DNA of 64,000 nucleotides from Erythroxylum novogranatense (Eukaryota > Streptophyta > Magnoliopsida > Malpighiales > Erythroxylaceae), in contig CM057227.1 in NCBI GenBank assembly GCA_029891385.1, forward strand, positions 58,901,567-58,965,566, given 5' to 3'. Positions 1 through 12,823 of this stretch are shown piece after piece. The notes beneath the pieces are model-generated. The model saw only the letters and a program-made list of their open reading frames with translations. It did no database searches and had not been told where the DNA came from. A program made the position numbers and the translations under genes. Within the stretch, counting starts at the first letter, position 1, and each line of letters opens with the position of its first letter.

Positions 1-2035
1 AATCTAATTTCATAACTCATTTGATCATTCCAGATTTTTCTAAAAAAAACTTTTGGGTCCACTTTGCATGATCATTCTGACAAGGAGTAATTTGGCTACA
101 CTTCCTTCTAAAAAATTGTTCTCCTATGTCTTAAGTTTCTAATGAAACCAATATCATACAATTTAGTTCAGTATTCCCAAAGTTATACTCAAAATACTTC
201 GGAATGAATATGTTCAAAATTTTGGCTAATGCATGATCATACACTCAAAGTTTTACAACTCATATCTCTCAATTACAATATCAAAAATTACAAACTTTAT
301 ACCAATTGAAAGCTAAGAGAATAAGCTACAATTCTGTGAAGACAACTTTGTTTAATTCATCCTACATCAATACAATTTATTCCATAACAACAAGATACGA
401 TTTCTATCACAGGTAGTACTGCAGCCTAAGCCAAAACTGAACTTCAAGCTAAATTTCAAGACCCTTAATGACATAATCCAAATTCAATTTCTCTTCAAAA
501 TTGTAGCCGTATGTCTCTAGTTTCATCTAGATCAAAATCCATATAATTTTAATATTCACTTATAAATATATGGCCCAACTATAATATTCACAGATCAAGG
601 TATGGCCTAAATAGAAATGTATGATCAATAAAAACACTCCATATAACATACTCCAACACACTACATTGCCAAAATTCTATCATTTTAAGTTGATCATTCT
701 ATTATACCTCAACTTTTAGTTCAGTACTCTCTATACACAATTCACAATGTCATGATTGATTACAGTGCAAAAATAAAACCTATTTTCACACTTTTTAATA
801 TCACATTTTTCTACAGTTTTGTCGACTTCACTAATCTTCATTTAACTCCAATTATCACAATCCTTTATCACACTTTTTGCACATTTTCTATTTCATTTTC
901 ACCTTCTTTCTCACTTCAATTTTAGCTCAACTTGATCACAAACAAATCAAAATCCATGAATTAACACAGACATCAAAAACAGAACATCAATCACACATTT
1001 TCATTATTTTCTGCACTTCTTCATTTTTTTGCTACACTTTTTCATTTTTCTGCCACACTTAGTAATCAACTTCTAGTATAATTTTGAAAATCTTAAAGAT
1101 AGAATTTGAATTTAGTGTCTTCATGAAAAATGTAGCCATATGTATCTAATTTAATCCAAATTAAAAATCATCTCATTTGGATAACTACAAAACAAGTTAT
1201 GGCTAAAATACAGAAGCTTAATCAGTAGAAATGTTATATCTAACATTTTCTAGCACACTCTCTTTCAATTTTCTAGATTTTTATAACTTCCTACATTTTA
1301 CATCTAACACATCTTGTACCTAGATCATCTTTTCTACTTCATTTCCTCTTCATTTTCAAATCTATTTCAAGTCAATATCATTCACAAACAATCATGATCT
1401 ATATTTGATCATTAACCCATCAGAACATATACATGTACCCATTCATCATCATTTTTTTGCACTTCATTCTACCTCATTTTAGGATTCATTCTAACTCTAA
1501 ATCAACTCTACATCAATTTATGAATCATTAATCATCATATATATACAAATGTAAGAAATTTATGTAAACTTTTCATCACCCATGACACATACATAAAAAT
1601 TGCATAATCAAGTCATCAAACTTAATTTACTCGTCATTCTATCTTCATTTAACCATATCCATGATAGTTAAATCATAACTTACTTGATTTAGCTTCAAAA
1701 TCTTCAAAATATCACTTAACCTTAGCTCCCAAGCATAATACGATCTTCATCTTTCTAAAGGTGGTATGGATAGGACTTTAGTGAAAAATAAGAAGATAGC
1801 AAAATGATGGTAGCAAATGAAGGTGAGAGTGGTCTTCAACGTTGATGAGGTGAGAGTGAGTGAAGAAAAAGAAAATGAAGAAGAAGAAGAAAGCATAAGA
1901 CAATCATGAGAGACAAAATAAGATAGTCTTTCAAATTAGAAGAAACATGTGCTTTAAGACTTAGCTTGGCAAGTGACACTTGTCACTTTCCACTTGTCCA
2001 ATGGTGCATGGTAAGCATATGCTTTTGGTATATAG
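1..2035 (-). repeat. Tekay-type LTR fragment, inverted and truncated
   Basis: This AT-rich stretch has no coding capacity. Its reverse complement matches the Tekay LTRs at 30448-34119 and 38811-42425. The region about 1640-1730 corresponds to about 31120-31210, with the shared blocks TATGCTTGGGAG and TTTTGAAGA..TTTGAAG. 1971-1988 carries the family's inverted repeat AAGTGACA-n2-TGTCACTT. 121-330 and 1125-1210 match the reiterated LTR module that reads, on the complement, as a 'could not-move' pair of motifs for AAAGTTATG and AAGTTGTAG. The first roughly 390 bases of the LTR (its TGTAACATC start) are missing at the right edge, where gypsy pol sequence begins abruptly. The left edge lies outside the window. 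Family assignment is from sequence comparison within the window; the exact right edge is approximate. Confidence 0.7.
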
Positions 2036-3960
2036 CAAAAATCATATTGGTATTTATGGAAGATTTTAGTGTCTATGGTTCTTCTTTTGATAATTGCTTA
2101 GAAAATATTGTTTTCATTTTGGAATGATGTATTGAAACTAATCTTGCACTTAATAGGGAAAATTTCCACTTTATGGTTAATCGAGGTATAGTTTTAGAGC
2201 ATATTGTATCTTTTAGGGTATAGAGGGTGAAAAATCTAAGGTTTATTTTATCTTTGCTTTACCTTATCTCTTTAATGTGCAAGAAGTTCATTCTTTTCTT
2301 GACGATATAGGTTTTTACTGCAAGTTCATCAAGGATTTCTCAAAGATAACGCCTCTTTTTATACAAGTTGTTATAGCATGATGTCTTTTCGATTTCAATG
2401 ACAAGTATAAGGAGGCGTTTGACAAACTTAAGGAGCTCTTAACATCCTTATCAATAATTTAACCTTTGCATTAGATCTTCCTTTTAAGAATATGTGTGAT
2501 GTAAGTTATTATATGATAGGGACAATTATAGTATAATGAGTAGGAAAGGCAGCACATGTAATCTACTACACTTCAAAAACTTTAAATTTAGCCCAATTGA
2601 ATTCTTCTACAACTAAAAAAAGATCTTTTATCTATTTTTTTTCTTTAGAAAAATTTTATTCATATTTTTTGGGTGTTGAAGTTTTTGTTCATTCTGATCA
2701 TGCAACTTTGAAGTACTTGCTTACTAAGAAAGAAGGAAAGAAGAGGTTAATTAGATAGATTCTCTTTCTTTAGGTTTTTTAAAGAAATAAGAGATAAGAA
2801 GGGAGCAAAGAAAGTGGTTGTTAACCACCTCAACCATTTGGTATAATAGAAAGGCGATATCCCTTTAGGAGAAACATTTCCAGATCAAAAACTGATTTAT
2901 GCTAATTTGGCACCTCCATGGTATATAGATATGTGAATTTTCTAGTTACTAACAAGTTACCTATAGGTTAAAGGATAAGTTAAAGAATGAAGTCAAGTAC
3001 TAAGCATATGATGACCCCTATCTTTGGCATTATAAGAAGATGTGTTCTTGAGTGAGATTCTTTTTAGTTTTAACCTTCTATCACACTTACACTTACGGAG
3101 TAAAAACAACTACCTATAAAGGTTTTGGAGAGTGGTTTTTATTTTCCCTCATTGTTCAAAGATGCATATGTCTTTTCCAAGTCAGGTGATAGGTTTTACC
3201 AGGCAGATAACTTATCCCATATAAATCAAATGCCATAAATCCCATTCTTTTTTGTGAAATCTTTGATGTTTAGGGCATTGATTTCATAGGATCTTTTCCT
3301 TTATTTTTTGATTTTCATTATATTTTACTTAAAGTTGATTATGCTTCCAATTAGGTGGAAGCTAAAACCACAAAGACTATTAATGCTTAAGTTGTTGCAA
3401 TTTTTGTCAAACCTAATATCGTTTCTAGGTTTAGGATGTTAAGAGTCATCATGAGAGACATGGAACGCACTTTTGCAACAGGGTTATGGAAGCTTTGTTT
3501 AAGAAGTACCATATCATACATAAGGTTTCCACTTCCTATCATCCCTACATAAGTGGCCAAGTAGAGATGTCTAATAGGGAAATAAAGTCGATCTTAAAGA
3601 AAGCAATTCTACCTAATCGAAAGGATTGGAGTTTGAGATTGGAAGATGCACTATGGGCCTATAGGATAGCCTATAAAACACCAATTGGTATGTCCCTATA
3701 TAGATTGGTGTTTAGGAAACCATGTCATATTCTTATGGAGCTACAAGGTAAGGCATATTAGGATATCAAGCATTGTAACATGAATTTTGATGATGCAAGA
3801 GTACATAGAAAGCTACAATTGTAAGAGCTTAAAGAAATGTGGAATGACTCTTATGACAATGCAATGATATACAATGAAAAGACAAAAGTTTTCCATGTTA
3901 AGATGATCTTGAGAAGAAACTTTGTATTGATCAAAAAGTGCTTCTTCATCATTCTAGACC
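2036..3960 (+). pseudogene. Decayed Tat/Athila (Ty3/gypsy) pol: RT, RNase H, integrase
   Basis: Conceptual translation with several stops and frameshifts gives, in order, the end of a reverse transcriptase, RNase H and integrase. RT signals include a degenerate catalytic box (FMEDFSVYGSSFDNC, where DDFSVYGSSFD is usual) and the following HFMVNRGIVLEH block. An RNase H-like stretch reads CDVSYY..IYYTSKTLN and then VFVHSDHATLKYLL. The integrase core is open at 3486-3761 (SYHPYISGQVEMSNREIKSI, then WAYRIAYKTPIG). These are typical of the Tat/Athila lineage. The gag, protease and N-terminal RT are absent, because the fragment starts directly at the inverted Tekay LTR piece. It is clearly non-functional. 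Lineage is from family knowledge; the order of domains is read from the sequence. Confidence 0.8.
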
Positions 3961-6046
<2,086 letters not shown>

Positions 6047-6530
6047 AGGTGTGGGGAGATTATTAAGTAATTGATTAATTATCTATTTATTCCCTATTAA
6101 TGTGTCTATTGTGGTTAAAATACTTATTTTCGTTCATATTTTAGTTTAGGTACAAGTTGGTGGAAAATGAATTAAAATGAATAAATTCACATCCTTGGTA
6201 AAATTCTACTAATATTCAATCTTATTTTACCTTCATGAAGCAAAAAAGGAGATGAGTTAGGGTGAAATTGGGAAGGAAAAAAAGGAAGAATTAAAGTCAC
6301 TGTGACTTATACAGTTGTTAAGTTAAAGTTACGATTAAGATTGAACCAAGAACTATATTTTAAACCCATTAATTAATCCTTGCAAATTTGTATAGTTTGA
6401 TTTAAGTTTTCTTCCATTGTTTAATGTTATTTTACGTACCTCCCTTAGGAAATCCTATACATTGATTTATTCATTAAAAACGCACACTCTGTACGGATAA
6501 GATCTTTTCTCACCACTACTATAAATTTAG
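6047..6530 (+). repeat. Possible polypurine tract and start of Tat/Athila 3' LTR
   Basis: A purine-rich AGGTGTGGGGAGAT lies at 6047-6060. It has the form and position of the polypurine tract that precedes the 3' LTR in Tat/Athila elements. The following AT-rich sequence, including TTTTAGTTTAGGTACAAGTTGG near 6140, resembles LTRs of that lineage. There is no second LTR copy in the window to compare, so the boundaries and the assignment are inference. Confidence 0.35.
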
Positions 6531-6540
6531 TTGCACAGAG

Positions 6541-8535
6541 TTATATTTTATTTTTTAATGCGTTTTGCATGCATCATGAACAAATATAAAGCCAAGACTA
6601 TTGTAAAAGGATATGAACAAGTATTCAATGTGGATTTTTTAAAGACATTTGTTCTTGTGGCTAGGATTGACATCATCAGGTTGCTACTTGCTATTACAAC
6701 TCAAAATGGTTAGAAAATGTTCTAACTAGATGTAAAATATGCTTTTTTGAATGGCTTCTTAAAAGAGAGATATGTATGAACTAACCTAAAGGATTTGTTA
6801 TGCAAGGTCAAGAAGAAAAGACATACTTGTTAAAGAAGGCTTCATATTGTCTTAAGTAGGCCCTAAGAGCTTGGTATAGTTGAATTGATTATCACCTTAT
6901 CAATTTAGGATTTTTCAAAAGCTTAAGTGAAGCAACCCTTTATGTGAATAAAAATGGAACTAACATTACTTTTGTTTATGTTTGATGATCTATTGATCAG
7001 TGGGAACAATCAGGAGTCTATTAATGAATTTGAATTTGGAATACTTAAAGAGTTAGAGATGAGAGACATGACAGACTTGGTATTGATAACTTACTTTCTT
7101 AAATCAAAAGTGAAGCAACATAAAAAAAAAAGAAATATTTATTAGTAAAGGCATGTATGCTAAGGAGATCTTTAAAAAAATTCAACGTGGAAGTCTGCAA
7201 GCCTACAAAAGCACCAATGCAAACTAGAATGCTCTTTTGTAATGATGATGGAATAACTAAAGTGTGATTAAATTCACAAATTTGATTGAATGCCTCATGT
7301 ACCTTATTGCATCAAGGTCTGATAAAGTGCATATTGTAAGCTTGCCACTTAGGTTCGTGCACTATGAAAGTGATGAACATATGCAAACTGTCAAGAGAAT
7401 AGTGAGATACATTAATAGAACACTTAACACTGATACTAAGTAGACAAGAAATAGTCAACTAAAGATAACTAATTTCTTTAATAATGATTGGGTAAGCTCA
7501 ATTGATGATATGAAAAGTTCAATATGTTTTTTGTTTCAATATCGAATTAGAAGTAACCAATTGGTGTTCAAAGAAACATGAAATTATGGCTCAAAACATT
7601 AAGGAAAGAAAATTTGTCGTTGTAAATGCAATGGAAACTCATGCAACTTGGTTGAGGAAAATTTTGTAAGATTTGAGTAATACCAAGAACCAACTCAAAT
7701 CTTTGTTGATAATTAAGCATTTATATCAAATTCTAGTATCTCATGGCAAGACAAAGCACTTGAAGATTAAATATTGTTTTCTATACGAAATTCAAGAGTA
7801 AGTGTCCTTAGATCTTGTTTAACAATAGTAATGAAGGAATTAGAATAAAGAAAATGAGAATAGGAATCTAGAATCAGACAAGGAATGGAACTACTAATTA
7901 TGCGTATTTGGCGTAGGGCTAGACAAAGTTAATATTTATGACAGTATTTGATAATATTAGGAATGATAATAAGACAATTTATACTCATATTTAGTTATTA
8001 TATAATTTATTCTGTAAATAATCAATTAAAATGTTTTGTATTTTATAAATAAATCATTAAAATTTTCAATGGTTTATAAAATTATTAGTTTTAAATAATT
8101 ATGAGTAATTTTTATGATAAAAATAAAATATCAATGAAACAAATAAAATAATTGTTAAAGAAATTAATATAAAATATCGTCATATGTGATTTTGATGATA
8201 ATATTTTAATAAGAATCAATTTGTTGATAATATCTCTTATCTCTGATTCCTAATATTTATTTATAGCTTATATACCACACCATAGAAGTCTAAGATTTTT
8301 AGAATTCATTCCCTATTTTATCGATTTCCAACAACCGAACAAGTAAAAGTTGGAGAATAAACATTGCATTCTTGTTCCTTATTATTAGTTACCAAATAAG
8401 ACGTTAGTGTATTGCAAGATAGATAAACAAATTGCAATTGTGTTCAATAAGGCTTTGCCTAAACTAAAATTTGATGTATTGAGAAACAGAATGGGAGTTA
8501 GCAGCTTCAAAGGCAAGGATGCGTGTTTGAGTTAG
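6541..8535 (+). pseudogene. Decayed Ty1/copia RT-RNase H, split by a MITE
   Basis: The translation matches the copia reverse transcriptase: KYKAKTIVKGYEQVF, then DVKYAFLNGF, then a degraded YVDDLL box reading FMFDDLLISGNN near 6970. RNase H signals follow: NWCSKKHEIMAQ near 7560 and ATWLRKIL near 7640. The C-terminus of the polyprotein is displaced to 8407-8535 (DKQIAIVFNKALPKLKF; usual form DQIADIFTKPLPK..F) by the insertion at 7811-8403. Stops and small indels are scattered throughout. Gag, protease and integrase are absent, so this is an old internal fragment. I did not assign a clade. Confidence 0.8.
7811..8403. mobile_element. PIF/Harbinger-like MITE, 593 bp, TTA target duplication
   Basis: The element is bounded by TTA at 7808-7810 and at 8404-8406. 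Removing it and one TTA restores the copia reading frame from VSL to the YCKIDKQIA segment. The termini are imperfect inverted repeats: GATCTTGTTTAACAATAG at the left, and the reverse complement of the right end CGTCTTATTTGGTAACTA. They share TCTT.TTT..., then AAGGAA..AGAAT further in. A TTA duplication and a G-rich TIR containing CTTGTTT are characteristic of PIF/Harbinger MITEs. The interior is AT-rich and non-coding, so it is non-autonomous. Confidence 0.8.
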
Positions 8536-9164
8536 GCCTTAAAAAACTGCTGCAGTGAAGTTTCATCTTTGCAACCTTGCAGATCAAAGGGCCAGTTGAC
8601 ATGTCAAGTTGGTAATGAAGTGTCAAACTGAGTAGGCTTCCTTTCGAAGATGTTAAACAAGTTAGAAAATGTTGTTTATGCGTATTCATTGTACTTGTTT
8701 ATGTTGTTTAATTCTACAGATTGAATTGTTCTGATTTCAAAGGCATTGCAACAGCTTATTGGGGATCACTTTCTGATACTCGGTGAGGATTTCGAAGTTC
8801 GTTTTTACTTTTCATTGGTGGTTTGAATTTAATTACGTCGCTTGCTTATTCATTTACGAAAGGCAACTTCAAGATCGTCCTTTACGATGAATCCTGCAGC
8901 TTTACAAGGAGACGACAAGCTCTAATTAGCAGTCAGATGAGACGGTTCTCGGCATACCGTGTGGATTTTGATGTTCCAAATCCAAACACGGAACTAACTG
9001 CATAGAAGTTAACAGAAGAATGCTTTGCTAGCCATTTTGAACAAGCAAAGCATTCTGCATAGAAGTTAACACAACCCCTGTGCCAATTATCTCCTTATGT
9101 ATTTCAACAAGCACATAAAACTCCTACGCCAATTATCTCATTATGTATATCAACAAAGAAATCA
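8536..9164 (+). other. Unassigned single-copy-like DNA with duplications and a hairpin
   Basis: No intact gene. A stretch at about 8730-9002 is less AT-rich than its surroundings and reads through as FKGIATAYWGSLSDTR, with a stop immediately after. It may be debris of a host gene, but I could not identify it. 8998-9014 and 9055-9071 are identical 17-bp direct repeats. They flank a perfect 13-bp inverted repeat (AGAATGCTTTGCT at 9017-9029, complement at 9044-9056). A 28-bp segment starting CCAATTATCTCCTTATG near 9080 is repeated about 50 bp later with three differences. Confidence 0.5.
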
Positions 9165-9530
9165 CTACCTGTAAATAATGCAATAAATGATATGTACACC
9201 AAATGTGGGAGTTTTGGAAGAAGCAAGAACAGTTTCAGGGAAGTTCATAGAAAGAAATGTGATATCCTGGACTAGAACGGTCAATGATGAATGTGAACAT
9301 GAATGTTATGTTTACCATAAAGCTAGATTTTGATTTATTTGGTCTTGCCAATATCTTGAGAGAATCTATCGATAATATGGAGACAATGCCAGTAGTACTA
9401 GTGCCTTGGGGTTCTCTAATGGCTGCTTGGGGTGTCTCCATGGAGACAATGCCAGTAGTATTAGTGAAGCAGGAGTCTCTTGAGCTTAAGGCTGACCACA
9501 ACAAAACAGTCTCTTGAGATTAGGTATGTC
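9165..9530 (+). pseudogene. PPR protein pseudogene (PLS repeat and E-domain remnant)
   Basis: Near 9170-9290 the translation gives NNAINDMYTKCGSF and then, after a one-base frameshift, EARTV..ERNVISWTRTV. This is the conserved core of a plant PPR repeat (N.L..MY.KCG...A..VF..M..RNVISW). At 9350-9510 an open frame gives NMETMP..VPWGSLMAAWGV and LELKADHNKT. These correspond to the MP....W.SLL.AC..HGN and LEL.P...G blocks of the PPR E domain. The part between the repeat and the E domain is lost. The METMPVVLV block is present twice, 66 bp apart, replacing the expected HGN..L segment. It is clearly non-functional. In plants such proteins act in organelle RNA processing. Confidence 0.7.
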
Positions 9531-9540
9531 CGTTTTAATT

Positions 9541-9632
9541 GATCTCAACAGATCCCTTGTTATTGCTCAGAGGCAAAGTCAGTAATAGATAGGGATGATA
9601 GGATTTGAACCCGTGACATTTTGTACCCAAAA
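9541..9632 (-). pseudogene. Plastid-derived trnP(UGG) 3' half
   Basis: Read on the minus strand, 9591-9632 gives TTTTGGGTACAAAATG, then the TpsiC arm GGGTTCAAATCC, then the acceptor end TCATCCCT. This is the 3' half, from the anticodon loop on, of plastid-type tRNA-Pro(UGG). The 5' half is missing: similarity stops just past the anticodon. The adjacent 9541-9590 may be plastid spacer, but I cannot verify that. I read it as a short nuclear insertion of plastid DNA. It cannot form a tRNA. Confidence 0.7.
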
Positions 9633-10293
9633 ACGTAGGACTGGTGAGGAACTCCATGAAAAAAGATTTATATGTAAAAGAAAGGGGATGCAGTCGTAGA
9701 ACTGAACAAAACGGCACTTGATTTTCAATGGCAGATAGGCAAGCAGATCCGGTGGCCTCATAAATTGGAGGGAAAAGTATTGCATCAGCATCATAAACAC
9801 TCTTAGGATTGTGTTGACTGCCACACATTTCTGAAGTTGACTTCAAAAAAGGGAGAATTTGGTTGGAGATAAGACTCGATTTTACCACTACAGAGATGGT
9901 GTAATGTCTTTAATATCAGTAATTTTCTTGACTAGTAATATGGTTCAATACTTCACAGAGTCTGAGAAACGTTAAATCATGTGCAATTCTTATCTGTTTT
10001 CTTCATACACGTCGTCCTGCAGACGCAGCAGAAAACAAGAAAGCTTCACACGTATAATTAATCTATCGACTATAATTAATTCGAAAGGACCATAGTAGAT
10101 AGTTGAACTTGTGTATGATAAGATGAGTTGCAATGTTACATTAGAGCTGAACTGATCATAATCATGCTGGTTAGATGTAGTGTTTTTTAAAGAAAAATTT
10201 AGAAAGCAAGACAAAAATAATCTAAAATAAGTAAATAAAAAAAAACCTCTCTCACAAGGAATGAGAGCTGATAACCTACTGGTCTTTGTATTC
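9633..10293. other. Region 3' of the host gene
   Basis: No supportable gene. The two open frames on the minus strand (9535-9888 and 9990-10352) lack recognisable similarity. The region lies directly downstream of the minus-strand gene, so the part nearest 10293 probably includes its 3' untranslated region and poly(A) site. AT-rich sequence near 10180-10250 would suit that, but no site can be fixed. Confidence 0.4.
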
Positions 10294-11573
10294 TTAAGTT
10301 GGGATCCTGATATTGTCACGTTTAGCTTTAAATGCACCATACTGATATTCAAGCACAGAGAGAAAGGAAGTAGCTTGGTTCATCCTTTTCATCAAACCTG
10401 ACATGCTGAATTTGAATATTTCTGCTATTGTTGGAATAATTTTCAAATCATCCAACATGAAGCTCCGCTGATACTCCAAAATCCATGTATTTGGGTTTAA
10501 TTGAACAATCGAGGCACTCAGTTTCTCCTGGACCCATGAAGAGTTGGCTTTTCGAGTTGAATACCCAAGTTTCCCATGAGACCACTTTTTAAGAGTAATA
10601 AATGAAAGCAAGATTCATGAATTTGGTCAATTAAAAAGCTCGAACAATTGATTAAACAATAAAAACGGTGTTCGCGAGTCTACCTCTGTAACTCTGCCCG
10701 ACAACAAAGTAAAAGACCGTGAAGTTAATCCAGTTCTGAGCAGGCCTGCCGTTTGTAAAGGCCAACCCCATATGCTCACTTCTTCTAATGCTGACTTGAA
10801 CAATACACACCTTGAATTCAAGATTGTACCATCCTGCAATTTAAACAAAATTTGTTTTTAACATTAGATTTTTCTATAAACAAGGTTATACTTCAACGTC
10901 GAACCAGTAAAGAGAACTAACTCAAGTAACACCAAAAACCTAAGCTTTAGAGGACCTCATTGATTTCCCAGATTGAATTCATATGGCTGCAATTTGAAAT
11001 CTCCATATCAACACCAGAACTCTTCAGCTCATCTTGCAAGAACCTGAGCTTCCCATTGATGTCTTGAACAAGCCACGATCTCTCACCAATTCTCCTCACA
11101 ACCTCAGGCAAAAACACGGGCCTCAAAACCCTAGAAACTCCGGAAGAAAACCCTTTCCCCATAAAAACGAGGAAGCTCAATCCAAGCATGAATCTCATAA
11201 ACCTAGATCCAGAGTCCCATTCTCGCTTCTTCTTCTTCTTCTCCTTCTTCTTCTCACAGAAATCGAACCTTGACGATGATTTAAGGACCGGAGACTCCAG
11301 TTTCGAACAAAAACTGGATCTAGGTGTGGACACAACCGAGGAATCAAACGATAATGGAGTACACTCCAAATTGGCACGCGAAGATGACAGCTTGGTGAAC
11401 GAAGATTTCTGGCTGCTAAGAGGTATGAGATCTAGAGTGGCATTGATGCTAGCCAAGCAAATCTCGCAATTGCAATTGGCGTCTTTTCTACATCCTGGGT
11501 AGTAGCAGTTGTCCCTCTCGTCGGAGGATGAGGTTGCAACATTCTGTAATTTCATGGATGGACTATGGTTCAT
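10294..11573 (-). CDS. Three-exon host gene, uncharacterised single-pass membrane protein
   Basis: Exons on the minus strand are 11573-10956, 10833-10684 and 10584-10294. Introns are GT-AG (donors GTCCTC and GTAGAC; acceptors ending TTGCAG and AAAAAG). All junctions fall between codons, giving about 352 residues with no internal stop. Visible features in order: a Ser-rich start, a Cys-rich motif YPGCRKDANCNCEICLASI (residues about 23-41), a Ser-rich linker, a Lys/Glu-rich tract encoded by a TTC-rich repeat at 11228-11258, and a hydrophobic segment FMRFMLGLSFLVFMGKGF that could span a membrane. A soluble C-terminal half carries WGWPLQTAGLL and WVQEKLSASIVQLNPNTWIL. The Cys-rich motif is, to my knowledge, conserved in a plant family of unknown function. 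I chose the ATG at 11573; the frame is open upstream to an ATG at 11759 (414 residues), and 11555 is also possible. No transposon similarity. This is the only intact host gene in the window. Confidence 0.75.
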
Positions 11574-11880
11574 TGTGGACTTCTGTACTTTGTTTGTGGA
11601 TTGTTGATTATTATTCGTTCTGTCTCCTTTGTTTGAGAAGGAACAGAGATACATTGGAGAGGTTTCGAAATTTAAATTCCCAACGGTCATGTGATGACGT
11701 GGCCAACGGATTTCGTATTCTAATCCCGTGCACGACGCGGTTTTGGACAGCTCGGACAAATAAAATGAAATACATATTTTTATTTGTGATATATGCGTGT
11801 GAATTCTTTTATTGGTTTGGTCATTGTATATGGCTCCGCAATGAGCAAAATTAAAATGAAAACAGTCTATAATTAGACAA
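11574..11880 (-). promoter_or_regulatory. 5' flank of the host gene
   Basis: This region should contain the 5' untranslated region and promoter of the minus-strand gene. The reading frame stays open to 11759, so the true start may lie here. I see only general AT-rich, TATA-like sequence near 11780-11800 and cannot assign a transcription start. Confidence 0.3.
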
Positions 11881-12823
11881 TCAATTTTATTTAATTTGAT
11901 TTGCTATCATTTTTTCATGTAACTCCAAATGCAAAATTAAATAGTATAAACTTTTGATCAATTTTTATTTTTATTTTGTTTTAAAAACATTTTAAAGGAA
12001 ATCAACATGGATATTATTCTCAATAAGAAACTACTTGATAAAAATGCTATTTAGTAATGTTAATTAAAATTAATATTTTATTTTGACTATATTTTGGTAT
12101 TTAATTAGAAAATTAATGTTTGCATTGTTTTAGGAGATGACAAATAGAGCTTGCATCAAATTTGAATATTATTGATCAAAATCACGAATTTTTAAAAAAA
12201 GGACATGTTACTGTAGTGGATAAAGCGACATTAAGCATATTGTTTGATTCACTTCAAGAGTTAAAATTCAATTTGGAAACTTCTTTCCATATCTATGATG
12301 TAGGGATTTAGATTTGTTTTAGATAGGAATCTTTGCATGACAAAAAGTATATAGGTTTTAAGTAGAAAAACAAGGGGAAAACACGTCTATTACTTTCTTT
12401 AACATTCTCTTTTTGTTTCTTTTTAGTTTTCTTTCATTCTTTCATCTTTTCTTTTATTTTGGGTGTTAGAATTAAAGTTGTGTGTGATAAATCCAAATAT
12501 TTTGATTCAAAGGATTCAAAACTCAAGTTATAACTTTGTAAGGTTTTATTTTAAACTTATATTCATGTTTTAACTCACGTATTTTTTTGTTTTATGTTAG
12601 TTTAATCAATATTAATTCTATAGTTTTCCATGAATTTAGTACTCTGTAATTGTCACGAAAGATTTGTACAAGTAATACATAGGTTATTTATGAATTTGCA
12701 TGTTTAACTTGTAAGAAACAAGAAAACTAAGTTGCATAGTTGTAACTATCTCAATTATTTAATTTAAGGCCTAGTCTTTTTCACTAAGCTTATTGCTATC
12801 ATTTAATTGATATAGAATGCTAT
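11881..12823 (+). repeat. Left part of a Tat/Athila LTR region
   Basis: AT-rich, non-coding sequence with long T-rich runs near 12390-12460 and no genes. Its continuation is at 16403-16804, after the solo LTR inserted at 12824. That continuation ends in CTTGGGATTCGACCTGG, a block typical of the ends of Tat/Athila LTRs, followed by a degenerate primer site and gag. I infer that this whole stretch is the 5' LTR of that element. Its left edge could not be fixed. Confidence 0.45.

Noticed and set aside
8730..9002. Possible transporter fragment (AYWGSLSDTR resembles an MFS loop)
   Set aside because: The match is a few residues long, is followed by a stop, and has no supporting membrane segments.
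9591..9632. Functional minus-strand tRNA-Pro
   Set aside because: Only the 3' half is present. The acceptor 5' strand and D arm are missing.
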